Part shown: positions 50,626 to 60,434 of the stretch, piece after piece
How the letters are laid out: each line of letters begins with the position of its first letter
Position numbering within the stretch: position 1 is the stretch's first letter
Assembly (NCBI RefSeq): GCF_001747095.1
Contig: NZ_MDGP01000001.1
Location: 107,001 to 171,000, forward strand
From: Roseivirga sp. 4D4
GTDB lineage: Bacteria > Bacteroidota > Bacteroidia > Cytophagales > Cyclobacteriaceae
Reading direction: 5' to 3'
Length of the DNA: 64,000 bases
Position numbers and translations under genes: made by a program
The notes under the pieces: model-generated
The model's input: the letters and a program-made list of their open reading frames with translations, nothing else
Told to the model about the DNA's origin: nothing
Database searches by the model: none

Positions 50626-53325
50626 ATGGAAAAATTTAATTTAAAACAACAGATTATAAATTGGTCGAATCAACTCAGGGCACAACAGGGGCTTGAGCCT
50701 GGAGAGATTGAAGAATTAGAAGCAAACCTTTGGGATCGAATTGATGCCCTGATGGAGGAGGGACATGATGAAAAGTCGGCCTTCCATCTGGCTGTTGAAA
50801 AGATGGCGGGCTCGCTCAAGGACATAGCAACTGAGTTTTATAAGGCCAGGGCAGTGAACCCGAAAGGAAAGCCACCCTGGGAGCGTTCGGCAAGTCTAAT
50901 CTCCAAACTACCCAACCACTTCAAGGTGGCACTGCGCCACTTCAAAAAGCGTAAGTCTTATGCCATAATGAATATCCTGGGTTTAGCGGTGAGCATCTCC
51001 TTTTCATTGCTGATTTGGATGTATGTTCAGAATGAGAGTGGTTATGATCAACATTATGATAATGCCGATCGCATTTATCGGGTGATCTTTGACGTTAAAC
51101 ACGATGGTATTCATATTCCTCAGGCAGACATAGGTCAACCCGTTGGTCCTACCATGAAGTCTGATTTTCCAGAGGTAATTGAGAAGACCCGATTGAGACG
51201 TATTGGTGCAACAAACACCTTTGCTAAGGGAGACGTGTCCATAGAATCCACTGACTTCTTTGTCACAGACCCTGATTTTTTCAATGTGTTTAGTGTGGAG
51301 GTACTGTATGGTGACCCGGAAAAGGCCTTGACAGCGCCTAATACGGTGGTGTTAACGGAATCAATTGCCCTACAGCTTTTTGGCCGGACTGATATTGTAG
51401 GAGAGACACTCACTTATTCAGGTGTCATGCCACCGATGGATGCAAAGGTGACAGCTGTGATAAGGGATTTGAATAAGAAAACCCATTTACCCTTCAAGGC
51501 ACTGATTTCTTATAGTACTTATTTCGATCAACGGGAATTGATCAATTGGCTTCGAAAATCTTATACCTATGTCTTATTGGATGAGCAGAATGATGTGGAG
51601 GGGCTTAGCGATAAAATGCCTGATTTTAGTGACAAGTATTTAGCAGAAGTAATGCGTCAGAGAATTAGCCCAACCGCCACCGTGAAGCTTCACTTACAGC
51701 CTTTAACAGAGATTTATCTAGCCGATGAATACTTCGGAGAACCCTATCCACACGGCAGCCAAAGGAATCTACAGGTTTTGAGTACCATTATGATTTTTCT
51801 CATGCTGATGGCTTGTATTAACTACGTCAACCTATCAACTGCCACAGCCATGGAACGTGCCAGTGAAGTGGGGATTCGAAAATCACTTGGTTCTTCCAGG
51901 AGCAGTTTAGTCATTAAGTTCCTTTCCGAGGCTATACTTCTGTCCCTTGTAGCAGGGCTTGTGGCCATGCTCATTTCTGTTTTGCTACTTCCTTATTTTT
52001 CAACAATCACAGGACTTGAAAAGCACGTGTCGGATTTGTTTTCGGTCGGAAAACTGGCAGGTGTATTCTTCCTTAGTTTGACAATGGGGATTCTGGCCGG
52101 GCTCTATCCCAGCCTCTATTTGACTCGTTTTAAGCCGCTCATGGCTTTGAAGCCTGGCGCTGCCGGTATTGGCAAAAGAGGGTGGCTGAGAAAAGGCTTG
52201 ATCGTGTTTCAATATGCGATTGCGGGTAGTCTGATGATCTGGATTTTTGTGATCGGTCAGCAAATCAACTTTGCCAAACAGCGCGATGTGGGTTTCGATA
52301 AGTCAAATATGCTAGAACTGACATTGCCTGATGATCAGGGAGCATTAAAGTCGGTAGATGCTTTTTTGAGTGAGTTGAAGGAGTATCCTCAAGTCAAAGG
52401 AGCAGCTAAGAGCACAGTCGATTTGACATTTGGCTTTGGAGTAGGGAGTTACCTCATGAAAAGCCCAAAAGGCGAGGAGGTAAATGCCAACCTTGCTGCC
52501 ATAAGTGTGGGTTTTGGTTTTGCTGAAAGCTTGGGAATTCAATATATAGCTGGGGGTGACTTCAATGAACATAAACCTTCGGAAAGAGGGGTAATCATCA
52601 ACGAAGCGGCTATGAACCAATATGAGTGGAATGATAATCCGCTGAAAGTAAAATACCTTTCGAGGGATCGACAAGGTGAAGTGGTTGACGAGTGGGATGT
52701 GATTGGTGTGGTCAGTGACTTTAAGCCAGGAGAGGCTTACAATACCATCAACCCATTGATTATCTTCTTGGATGCCCGTAGCATACCCGAGATGAGGGTT
52801 TTCGTGAATTTAGAACTCGAAAACCCCGAGACCTTTGCTCCGGAATTAGGCAACTTATGGGAAAGACATTTTCCCAATCAGGTATTCGAATTTCAGGTTT
52901 TGGAGGATCGATTAAATAGGCTCTACGCCAAGGAAGAAACCTTTCAAGAGTTGCTCGCTGTGCTCAACATGATCACTATGCTGATCACAATTCTAGGGGT
53001 TATAGGTCTGATTTCATTTACAACCGAAGTCCGCAAAAAAGAGATTGCTATTCGAAAAATTAGTGGAGCCAAAGTTGAAACCATCATGAATCTATTATCA
53101 AAGCAGTTCCTAGTGCTTTTGGTTGTAGCCTTTGCCATCGCTGGACCAATCGGTTATTACATGTCGAACAATTGGCTGAGTGATTTTAGTATTCGCACGG
53201 AATTGACAGTGCTACCCATCGGTTTTACCTTTCTGGTTTGTCTCCTCTTTACCCTTGCAGCTATTTCTTATCATGCTTTAAGGGCTGCAAATGCCAACCC
53301 TGTAAAAGCCTTGCGTTATGAGTAG
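50626..53325 (+). CDS. PadR-linked orphan FtsX/MacB permease with prefix domain 1 (cassette 1)
   Basis: This 899-residue protein starts with a permease prefix domain 1 (about 1-85, helical, with EELEANLWDRIDALMEEGHD). A MacB/FtsX permease follows, with first helix IMNILGLAVSISFSLLIW near 112-130 and FtsX blocks near 385-510 and 780-890. Coupling motifs are ASEVGIRKSLGSS and KKEIAIRKISGAK. Permeases of this PadR-associated type usually lack a dedicated ATPase. They are thought to take part in envelope or drug-related transport, but no substrate can be named. Confidence 0.9.
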   Translation: MEKFNLKQQIINWSNQLRAQQGLEPGEIEELEANLWDRIDALMEEGHDEKSAFHLAVEKMAGSLKDIATEFYKARAVNPKGKPPWERSASLISKLPNHFKVALRHFKKRKSYAIMNILGLAVSISFSLLIWMYVQNESGYDQHYDNADRIYRVIFDVKHDGIHIPQADIGQPVGPTMKSDFPEVIEKTRLRRIGATNTFAKGDVSIESTDFFVTDPDFFNVFSVEVLYGDPEKALTAPNTVVLTESIALQLFGRTDIVGETLTYSGVMPPMDAKVTAVIRDLNKKTHLPFKALISYSTYFDQRELINWLRKSYTYVLLDEQNDVEGLSDKMPDFSDKYLAEVMRQRISPTATVKLHLQPLTEIYLADEYFGEPYPHGSQRNLQVLSTIMIFLMLMACINYVNLSTATAMERASEVGIRKSLGSSRSSLVIKFLSEAILLSLVAGLVAMLISVLLLPYFSTITGLEKHVSDLFSVGKLAGVFFLSLTMGILAGLYPSLYLTRFKPLMALKPGAAGIGKRGWLRKGLIVFQYAIAGSLMIWIFVIGQQINFAKQRDVGFDKSNMLELTLPDDQGALKSVDAFLSELKEYPQVKGAAKSTVDLTFGFGVGSYLMKSPKGEEVNANLAAISVGFGFAESLGIQYIAGGDFNEHKPSERGVIINEAAMNQYEWNDNPLKVKYLSRDRQGEVVDEWDVIGVVSDFKPGEAYNTINPLIIFLDARSIPEMRVFVNLELENPETFAPELGNLWERHFPNQVFEFQVLEDRLNRLYAKEETFQELLAVLNMITMLITILGVIGLISFTTEVRKKEIAIRKISGAKVETIMNLLSKQFLVLLVVAFAIAGPIGYYMSNNWLSDFSIRTELTVLPIGFTFLVCLLFTLAAISYHALRAANANPVKALRYE

Positions 53326-53391
53326 ATAGTGGTTGCGTTCGTCTAGGACTTAAACAATAGCCTTTTTGAAGCGTTAGTTTTAAAAGTATTT

Positions 53392-53802
53392 ATGTCGTTT
53401 TCGCTATTACTTAAAGCCTATTTGCTCACAACGGTGGTGTTTTTTGCCATTGATATCCTATGGCTGGGTGTCATTGCGAAGAACCTTTACAATAAGTATT
53501 TGAGAAGACTTCTGGCACCTAAGGTGAATTGGTTTGCTGCCATCATCTTCTACCTGATCTTCATAGTGGGTATTTTCTACTTTGCCATAGTGCCTTCAGT
53601 AGAAGCTGGCTCTTTGGAACAGGCCATTTTGAAAGGTGCTCTCTTTGGCTTTTTTACCTATGCCACCTATGATTTGACCAACCTGGCCACCTTGAGAGGC
53701 TGGCCGATTCGCATAGTTTTTATTGATATCATTTGGGGTTCTGTGCTGACAGCTTCAGTAAGTACAGCGGGCTTTTATATCACTAACTGGCTAATGGCAT
53801 GA
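53392..53802 (+). CDS. DUF2177-family membrane protein
   Basis: This 136-residue protein has four membrane helices and the conserved core ILWLGVIAKNLYNKYL, then GFFTYATYDLTNLATLRGWP, typical of DUF2177. Function is unknown. Its stop overlaps the ATG of the DUF1295 gene (ATGA), so the pair is translationally coupled. In other bacteria, DUF2177 genes often sit near membrane-lipid modifying genes, and DUF1295 here fits that pattern. Confidence 0.85.
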   Translation: MSFSLLLKAYLLTTVVFFAIDILWLGVIAKNLYNKYLRRLLAPKVNWFAAIIFYLIFIVGIFYFAIVPSVEAGSLEQAILKGALFGFFTYATYDLTNLATLRGWPIRIVFIDIIWGSVLTASVSTAGFYITNWLMA

Positions 53803-54566
53803 TACAAGTCGTGCTTGACTTATTGCTACTAGGCCTGGCTTACGCTAGCTTCTGGTTTATCGTTTCTATCATAGTTAAAAGGAATGACATCGCTGATGTG
53901 GCCTGGGGTCTGGGATACGTTGGACTCTGCGTCTATCTATACCTTACTCAAATGCGCAGTGAGGTAGCTGATCTGGCCTATGGTGTTGTAATCATTTGGG
54001 GGCTCAGACTTAGTATCTACATCGGCTTACGGAACCTGAAAAAGAAAGAAGATTTTCGCTACAAAAAATGGCGAGAGGAGTGGGGGAGTAATTTCTATTG
54101 GCGTTCCTACTTGCAGGTATACCTGTTGCAAGTGTTGCTCTTGCTGATCATAAGCACGCCTCTTATAATAGTAAGTCAAGCCTACGGGAGCGAACTTAAT
54201 TTTTTAGCTGGTTTTGGATTGGCTCTTTGGCTGACTGGCTTCTATTGGCAGGCTGTTGGAGATTATCAGCTAGCGCGATTCAAAAAGAAAAAGACACACA
54301 AAGATCAAATCATACAATCAGGACTATGGGAGCACTCACGTCACCCTAACTACTTTGGTGAGATCCTAATGTGGTTTGGAGTTGGACTGATCGTATTGAA
54401 TGTGTCAAACGGCTGGACTGGCTTGATAAGCCCAATTCTAATCACCTATTTGCTCTTGAAAGTCTCTGGAGTTCCCATGCTCGAAAGGCGATACAAAGAC
54501 AATGCAGCCTTCCAAGCCTACAAGAAAAGGACCCCGGCAGTTTTTCCTAATCTGTGGTCACGGTAA
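53799..54566 (+). CDS. DUF1295 membrane protein (steroid 5-alpha-reductase / isoprenylcysteine methyltransferase-like fold)
   Basis: This 255-residue protein has about six membrane helices and the C-terminal motif SRHPNYFGEILMWFG, which marks the DUF1295 / steroid-reductase-like group, plus VPMLERRYKDNAAFQAY near the end. These enzymes bind NADPH or SAM near the membrane face and modify lipids; the exact reaction is unknown. It overlaps DUF2177 by four bases, and the pair probably acts on the same membrane substrate. Confidence 0.88.
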   Translation: MIQVVLDLLLLGLAYASFWFIVSIIVKRNDIADVAWGLGYVGLCVYLYLTQMRSEVADLAYGVVIIWGLRLSIYIGLRNLKKKEDFRYKKWREEWGSNFYWRSYLQVYLLQVLLLLIISTPLIIVSQAYGSELNFLAGFGLALWLTGFYWQAVGDYQLARFKKKKTHKDQIIQSGLWEHSRHPNYFGEILMWFGVGLIVLNVSNGWTGLISPILITYLLLKVSGVPMLERRYKDNAAFQAYKKRTPAVFPNLWSR

Positions 54567-54621
54567 GTAGGCCCTGATCACTGATTTTGTTCATAACCAA
54601 GTTATTTGCTCTATAAAGTAT

Positions 54622-54652
54622 AACTAATATAAATTTGTCTCGTATATTAGTT
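54622..54652. promoter_or_regulatory. Candidate PadR operator of cassette 2
   Basis: AACTAATATA (54622-54631) and TATATTAGTT (54643-54652) are perfect 10-bp inverted arms across an 11-bp spacer. The right arm ends 20 bp before the PadR start. The arms differ from those of the operator at 50228, so each PadR may see its own site. Confidence 0.62.
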
Positions 54653-54672
54653 CTATTAAATATATCATATAG

Positions 54673-55008
54673 ATGGAAAAGGAACACCTGGGTGAGCTTG
54701 AAGAGTTGATTTTGCTGCTTGTCGTAATGCTTAAAGACGAGGCTTATGGCTTCGCTATTCGCAAAGCCTTAAAGGAACAAGCCAGTCGGACGGTGACTAT
54801 TGGTGCAGTACACGGTACAGTAAATCGCCTTGAGAAAAAGGGCTTTGTAGAATCTCATATGAGTGATGCCACTGAAGTTAGGGGAGGCCGTAGAAAGCGC
54901 ATCTTCACTGTGACGGCCTCTGGTACGCGTGCACTGGAAAGAAGCCGTGATTTAAAAATTAGCCTTTGGATGAAAATCCCAGAGCTTTCAATTAGCAATA
55001 ATTCATAA
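54673..55008 (+). CDS. PadR-family transcriptional regulator (cassette 2)
   Basis: This 111-residue protein has a winged helix-turn-helix with GFAIRKALKEQASRTVTIGAVH, followed by a wing (RGGRRKRIFTVTASGTRALER) and a C-terminal helix. It closely resembles the PadR at 60435 in layout (GAVHGTVNRLEKKGFVESH against GAMRTALSRLEKKGFLKSE), less so the one at 50280. It ends seven bases before the permease frame. The operator-like dyad at 54622 precedes it. Confidence 0.92.
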   Translation: MEKEHLGELEELILLLVVMLKDEAYGFAIRKALKEQASRTVTIGAVHGTVNRLEKKGFVESHMSDATEVRGGRRKRIFTVTASGTRALERSRDLKISLWMKIPELSISNNS

Positions 55009-55014
55009 AGTAGT

Positions 55015-57696
55015 TTGAAGAAGCAATCGGTGAAATTTTCAGAAAAACTACTTGCTACACTTTGCCGGGAGGAATACCTGGAGGAGATCCTGGGTGATTT
55101 GGCGGAGTATAGAGAAGAGCTAAGTACAAAACCCAAATGGCAGCAACGAATCTTCTACGCATATCACGTCATCAACTTCATAAAGCCTTGGTCACTCAAA
55201 AAACTAGGAGGCAGTCAAAAACTTAATCAATACGGAATGTTCAAAAATTATTTTAAAACCTCGGTCAGAAGTCTAAGGAACAATGCCCTCTTTTCGGCTA
55301 TCAACATTTCAGGTTTGGCCATAAGTATGTCGGTAGGTATTCTGATGATAATCCTTATTCAAGAGCTTTCGTCTTTTGATGATTTTCATGCGAATAAGGA
55401 TCACATTTTCAGGGTCACGTCCACTCAAAAACAGGGGGATCGGGGTGTTATCGTAAGACAAGCCACAGGTTCCTATTTCATAGCGGATCTCCTTTCTACT
55501 CAAGTATCAGGAGTAGAGAACGTTTTGGTCATGACCAATAGCCCTGTCGAACTGGATTTAGGTACCGAAGAAAAAGCCGTACCGATCAGTTGTCACTATG
55601 CAGGTGAATCATTCTTCGATGTTTTCTCATATCAAATGATCAAGGGTAATCGTGAAACTGCATTGTCTCAGCCTGGACAGGTGGTACTAACCGAGACTGC
55701 TGCCAAGAAATTATTTGGTGATAGAGATCCAATTGGAGAGATAATTACCGCTGAAATGAATAGCTATCTTCAGAATGGAAGACTTGCCCAACCGGACTTT
55801 GAAAATGGTATCATATCAGGTGTGGTGGAAGATCCTCCTGTTAATTCTCATCTCCGTTTTGAAGCGTTAGTTTCCCTTAAGACACTTGAACTGAGTATGC
55901 AACAGCAGGGCTTGACGCACAAAACAAATCCTGGCTATGTCAGTAACCTTTTGGTTTACCTTTTACTCTTGGATGATGTTGAACCAGTGGTTGTTGAAGA
56001 GTCAATGAGGGCTTTTCTAAAGGATTTCAATGATGAAAGGCTAGACAATCCACTGGTGCATAACCTTCAACCCATGAGGGATTTTGTTACTAGTGATACC
56101 TATCACAGTACAGGTCCGACTTTCGCGAGAAGCAAAGTGCTGGTAATGATAGGCCTTACAGTCATTGTACTACTCTCGGCATGTTTTAATTATACAAACT
56201 TATCTCTTGCAAGGGCTTTGAGAAGGACAAAGGAAGTAGGTGTTCGGAAAGTCGTTGGGGCTAGTCGTTTTCAAGTCTTTAGTCAGTTTGTTGTAGAGGC
56301 GATCGTTTTGTCGCTGCTAGCATTGGTGGTTGGAGTTTTTCTATTTGCGCTGATAAGGCCACAGTTTTTATCCTTACCAAACCCTTCCGCTCGTGGATTT
56401 GACATGTTCGAATTGGCGATTAGCGCTTGGCATATTTTCTATTTCATCCTTTTTGCGATAGCAATCGGAATTGTAGCCGGGGTGCTGCCTGCGGTTTTTC
56501 ATTCCAAACTCAAGGCAGGCAATGCCTTTAAGGCAGAAGGTGTTTCAAAGAGCCTTTCGGGTGCAAGACTAAGAAAGGTTCTTATCGTTTTTCAGTTCGC
56601 CTTATCTATTGGTTTAATCATGTGTGCCGTTCTGATCAACGATCAATATCAGTATACATTGGACTATGATTTGGGCTATGAGACTAACGATATCCTCACA
56701 GTGGATCTTCATGGTGAGTACGCTGATGTTTTGGCAAATGAGTTTGCTGCAATATCGGAAGTGAGTGATGTTTCTAAGTCTTCATGGGTGTTGGGAGTAG
56801 GGGGCGATGGCCTTAATGCAGGAATGATTTTCACGGAAGGGATGGGCAATAGAGCACTGTCTTTGATCAACTACATTGATGAGACGTATATCCCGATGCA
56901 TAAGATAGAGATGATTGCCGGCACCAACTTTACCTCGCCTTTAGGTGCTGGTAGTTCACCGAATTCAATCATTGTGAATGAAGCCATGCTCAAAGAACTG
57001 GAGCTGGGAAATCCGCAGGAAGCGCTGGGAAAACGGCTTGTTTACAATGGGACCAATGTGAGGATTCAAGGCGTTTTTAAGGAAGCGGTAAGCATAGGAC
57101 TGACTAAGAGGTTTATCGAATCAATGGCTTTTATTCAAACCAATAGACTGATGGACTATAAGGTATTGAACCTGAAAGTCAATAGTCAAGATGTTGTTTC
57201 AACACTCACCAAGCTGGAAAGCATTTATGCACTTCAGGATCCTGTTCATCCATTTACAGCGGCCTATTACGAAGACAAAATTTCTGAAAGTTATAAGTAC
57301 CAAAGAAGCAATTATAAGGTCATTTCATTTTTAGCTGTCATCGCCATCTCTATTTCAACCATGGGGCTATTGGGTATGGCCGTGTTTAATATAGAAACTC
57401 GCATGAAGGAGATAGGTATTCGCAAGGTATTGGGAGCTAACGCAAAGAACTTGGCAATTCTTCTATCCAAAGGGTTTTTCCTATTAATAGTACTCGCTGC
57501 TATAATAGCCATTCCCATAACGCTATGGATAGTTGAAAACCAAGTGCTAAATAACTTCTGGCAAAGAGCTCCTGTTGGCATTGTGGAGTTACTCTCAGGC
57601 TTTTTGGTAGTACTTGTTATTGGTCTACTGACTGTCGGTTGGCAGGTACGAGTAGCTGCAGTGTCAAATCCGGTAAAAAGCCTAAGAAGTGAGTAG
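55015..57696 (+). CDS. PadR-linked orphan FtsX/MacB permease with prefix domain 2 (cassette 2)
   Basis: This protein is 893 residues from a TTG at 55015, seven bases after the PadR stop; a GTG at 55030 is an alternative that also keeps the prefix domain. That prefix (permease prefix domain 2) runs to about residue 70 with REEYLEEILGDLAEYREELS. The first helix is INISGLAISMSVGILMIILI near 98-118, with FtsX blocks near 380-500 and 770-885. Coupling motifs are RTKEVGVRKVVGAS and MKEIGIRKVLGAN. It is the second of three such cassettes, with no ATPase gene. Confidence 0.88.
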   Translation: MKKQSVKFSEKLLATLCREEYLEEILGDLAEYREELSTKPKWQQRIFYAYHVINFIKPWSLKKLGGSQKLNQYGMFKNYFKTSVRSLRNNALFSAINISGLAISMSVGILMIILIQELSSFDDFHANKDHIFRVTSTQKQGDRGVIVRQATGSYFIADLLSTQVSGVENVLVMTNSPVELDLGTEEKAVPISCHYAGESFFDVFSYQMIKGNRETALSQPGQVVLTETAAKKLFGDRDPIGEIITAEMNSYLQNGRLAQPDFENGIISGVVEDPPVNSHLRFEALVSLKTLELSMQQQGLTHKTNPGYVSNLLVYLLLLDDVEPVVVEESMRAFLKDFNDERLDNPLVHNLQPMRDFVTSDTYHSTGPTFARSKVLVMIGLTVIVLLSACFNYTNLSLARALRRTKEVGVRKVVGASRFQVFSQFVVEAIVLSLLALVVGVFLFALIRPQFLSLPNPSARGFDMFELAISAWHIFYFILFAIAIGIVAGVLPAVFHSKLKAGNAFKAEGVSKSLSGARLRKVLIVFQFALSIGLIMCAVLINDQYQYTLDYDLGYETNDILTVDLHGEYADVLANEFAAISEVSDVSKSSWVLGVGGDGLNAGMIFTEGMGNRALSLINYIDETYIPMHKIEMIAGTNFTSPLGAGSSPNSIIVNEAMLKELELGNPQEALGKRLVYNGTNVRIQGVFKEAVSIGLTKRFIESMAFIQTNRLMDYKVLNLKVNSQDVVSTLTKLESIYALQDPVHPFTAAYYEDKISESYKYQRSNYKVISFLAVIAISISTMGLLGMAVFNIETRMKEIGIRKVLGANAKNLAILLSKGFFLLIVLAAIIAIPITLWIVENQVLNNFWQRAPVGIVELLSGFLVVLVIGLLTVGWQVRVAAVSNPVKSLRSE

Positions 57697-57758
57697 AGTG
57701 CAGATAACTTTCTCGTGCGTGGAGGGTCTTTATGCAGAATGAGTTTATTGGCTCTTGC

Positions 57759-58712
57759 TTAGTCGATGAGCTTGATGATTGTTCGATCAATCCTTTTGCC
57801 CTTTTCTGAGTCGATATTGATAATACTAGTCCTTTTTGTTTCGATTTTAATCGGTACGCATGGATAAAAGTAGAATTCATATTTATTGATGTCAGTTATG
57901 TTGAACTCTGAGTTTGCGAGTGCCTTTTCAATTTCATTTTCCTCCAGGTTCATTCTTTTAAATACATCCAGCAGGGTGTTTTTTGTATCCTCTGGATTTA
58001 GGGTCATTTGCTGTATCATTAGTGAAGTCGAGTTCTCTAAATCAACTTCTTCAAAGTAGATTCTCGCATCTCCTCGAATGGGAGTTCCCCCAAACATATT
58101 TGGAAGTAAGTCCTGATAGTGCAAGGTGTCTTTGACGGCAAATTCTGCGCCCATAGGATAATGAAAGTACTGTAGCTCTCCCAAAACTAAACGTTCAATA
58201 CCCTCCTTAGATGAATAAATGCTGATAAAGGGTGCCATCGCTGCTTCTAGTTTTTCATTACTTATGTCGCTATCTGGTACATCCTGCGTTAGTTTGATTA
58301 CTTCATTGAAAAGTGCTTGAGTTTTAAGAGAGATTTCCTCCCAATTTTGAACGCCTACGAACGTACCGAGTTCATCTGTTTCATATGAGACTTGCATGTT
58401 CGTGAAGCCAGCAATTTGTTCCTTTAAAGACTCAGGCAAGTTCAATTCCGGTGGAAGCTGATTTTCAAAAGTCCAACTGATTAAATATGAGGAATCCGTA
58501 GCTTGGAGTACTTTGAATTGAGCATTATAAGTAGATGAGTCAAGTTTAATTCTATTATCCTCCTTCCACTGTTCCTTGACTTTGGAAACAGAAAAATTGT
58601 ACTCATCCCCGACTTCCCAGTAAGCCACATATGGAATATATGTAGTCTCCGATTGTGAATAGACTGGAATATAAAGTAGAGTTAAGAGAAGAAGTGTGAG
58701 CCATTTATTCAT
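57759..58712 (-). CDS. Secreted protein of unknown function
   Basis: This protein is 317 residues from the ATG at 58712, which starts a signal peptide (MNKWLTLLLLTLLYIPVYSQ). The upstream frame to 58736 would add a non-signal leader. The mature protein is acidic, beta-rich and single-domain, with no lipobox and no motif I can name. It is convergent with the cassette 2 permease gene and stands alone. A role at the cell surface or in the periplasm is all that can be said. Confidence 0.7.
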   Translation of the reverse strand: MNKWLTLLLLTLLYIPVYSQSETTYIPYVAYWEVGDEYNFSVSKVKEQWKEDNRIKLDSSTYNAQFKVLQATDSSYLISWTFENQLPPELNLPESLKEQIAGFTNMQVSYETDELGTFVGVQNWEEISLKTQALFNEVIKLTQDVPDSDISNEKLEAAMAPFISIYSSKEGIERLVLGELQYFHYPMGAEFAVKDTLHYQDLLPNMFGGTPIRGDARIYFEEVDLENSTSLMIQQMTLNPEDTKNTLLDVFKRMNLEENEIEKALANSEFNITDINKYEFYFYPCVPIKIETKRTSIINIDSEKGKRIDRTIIKLID

Positions 58713-58896
58713 AGTTGTTAAAGATAACATCAGCAACTAGATTTTTGACAGTGTTGGCGAATTCCAAATCCAGAAATTTAATAAAAGGTGGTTGGGTAAG
58801 CCTCACCCATGTCCGTTGCATTCCTGAGTTCACCACAGAGCAGTACTCACTCAGCCGAAGGCAAATCAATTTTTTAACCCTAAACGGACAAAACGA

Positions 58897-60288
58897 ATGA
58901 AGAAGGCAAAAAACCAATTAATCTACTTGATCATGATATTAGCCGTAGCATTTCAAAGCTGCGATAATCAAGATGGTCTGGATATTGAAACTACAGTAGG
59001 CGAGACAAACGAGGATTTGTCTTTAGAAGGTAATGAGTTAGCACGTGCCTGGACGGATCTCTTCTTAGAACTTGAAAGATTTTCTGCGGGGAGGCCGAAT
59101 GCTTCGGCCAGAGCAACAGCTTATATCTATTTAGCAGCATACGAGACGGTGGTACCGGGTATGACTGACAACACTTCCAACGAAGACAGACTGGATGGTT
59201 TGCGAATCAGACAAAGTGAAATGGCTGATGAGATCAGCTTTAGACTTGCACTCAACACGTGCTTTGCCCAGGTAATTGAGCATTTCTTAATCAATGTAAC
59301 AGATGATAGAACCAGTGCAATCAATGCGCTAGAAACCGAGTTTGAAAATACGTTATCAACGGGACTGACGGAGGAGGTTATAGAGGATTCAAAGGCCTGG
59401 GGTCAGTACATTGCTGAGCAAGTGATTGACTATAGTCAAACAGATAAAGATGCGGAGGAACAAATACTTGAACCCCAACCGACTTCCTATGAACCGCCAA
59501 CAGGAGAAGGTTTTTGGACATACTCAGCCGACCCGGAACGTGCATTATTTCCTTATTGGGAGTCGGTTAGAACCTTTGTGGTGAAGCCAAAAGAAACAAC
59601 AGCTGTAGACCCAATAACTTATAGTGAAGACCCTGAGAGTGAGTATTTCCAGCAGATGATGGAGGTTTACAATGCCAATAATGCTGCCAGAGAAGAGAAT
59701 GGAGAACAACTATGGATTGCTGAATTCTGGAGTGATGACGTAGAAGGCCTAATGATGAGCCCTCCAGTAAGACAAGTGTCTATCGCGAATCAGTTGATCG
59801 AGCAGTATAACCTAAGTCTTGATGAATCTTTGGTTTTGTTCTTGAAGTTGGGTTTTGCCTTGAATGATGCTGCCGTAGCAGCTTGGAAGTACAAATATGA
59901 GTTTATGGTAATGAGGCCCAATGTCTTTATCCATGAGTTTATTGATCCAGATTATCAGACCAATCTATTTCGACTCGTTTTCTGGCCGAACCCTAGTTTT
60001 CCAAGCTATCCATCAGGTCACTCGACTTTCGCTTCTGCAGCGGGAGGCTTGTTCATCGATACTTTCGGCAATGCAACAGATTTTACCGACAGGACGCATG
60101 AGGGTAGGACGGAATTTGTTGGTACTCCAAGGACTTATCAAACTTTTGAGCAAATGGCCTATGAAAATGCCTTCTCAAGAGTTCCACTTGGCGTGCATAT
60201 GAGTATGGACTGCGAAGAAGGCCTCCGTCTTGGATATGAAATTTCTGATGCAGTAAAGAATCTGGACTTATCGTCCACAAACCAGTAG
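58897..60288 (+). CDS. Vanadium-dependent haloperoxidase / PAP2-like lipoprotein
   Basis: This 463-residue protein has a lipoprotein signal ending in FQSC (C22). The haloperoxidase/PAP2 motifs are all present: K333-x6-R340-P, PSGHS at 372-376 with H375, and SRVPLGVHMSMD near the C-terminus. Such enzymes bind vanadate and oxidise halides with hydrogen peroxide, or act as acid phosphatases. Which activity applies here is not resolved. A marine setting makes halide oxidation plausible. It has its own terminator. Confidence 0.88.
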   Translation: MKKAKNQLIYLIMILAVAFQSCDNQDGLDIETTVGETNEDLSLEGNELARAWTDLFLELERFSAGRPNASARATAYIYLAAYETVVPGMTDNTSNEDRLDGLRIRQSEMADEISFRLALNTCFAQVIEHFLINVTDDRTSAINALETEFENTLSTGLTEEVIEDSKAWGQYIAEQVIDYSQTDKDAEEQILEPQPTSYEPPTGEGFWTYSADPERALFPYWESVRTFVVKPKETTAVDPITYSEDPESEYFQQMMEVYNANNAAREENGEQLWIAEFWSDDVEGLMMSPPVRQVSIANQLIEQYNLSLDESLVLFLKLGFALNDAAVAAWKYKYEFMVMRPNVFIHEFIDPDYQTNLFRLVFWPNPSFPSYPSGHSTFASAAGGLFIDTFGNATDFTDRTHEGRTEFVGTPRTYQTFEQMAYENAFSRVPLGVHMSMDCEEGLRLGYEISDAVKNLDLSSTNQ

Positions 60289-60318
60289 TTTTTTTAATCA
60301 TATAATCATGTCGATTTG

Positions 60319-60343
60319 GGTCCTCTTATGAGGGCCTTTTTTT
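60319..60343 (+). terminator. Intrinsic terminator after the haloperoxidase-like gene
   Basis: A 7-bp stem (60319-60325 and 60330-60336, GGTCCTC / GAGGGCC with one G-U) and a four-base TTAT loop lead into a seven-T run. Confidence 0.82.
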
Positions 60344-60382
60344 ATTTACGGTCTTTACTGTTTGAAACGAATTAATAAAGAC

Positions 60383-60423
60383 TACTTTTAGGATTTATAT
60401 ATTTTAATTACTTTTAGGACTTA
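60383..60423. promoter_or_regulatory. Direct repeat upstream of PadR cassette 3 (candidate operator)
   Basis: TACTTTTAGGATTTA (60383-60397) and TACTTTTAGGACTTA (60409-60423) are near-identical direct repeats with a 26-bp period. The second ends 11 bp before the PadR start. It is the only one of the three cassettes with direct, not inverted, repeats. Confidence 0.5.
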
Positions 60424-60434
60424 AATAAATTTCT

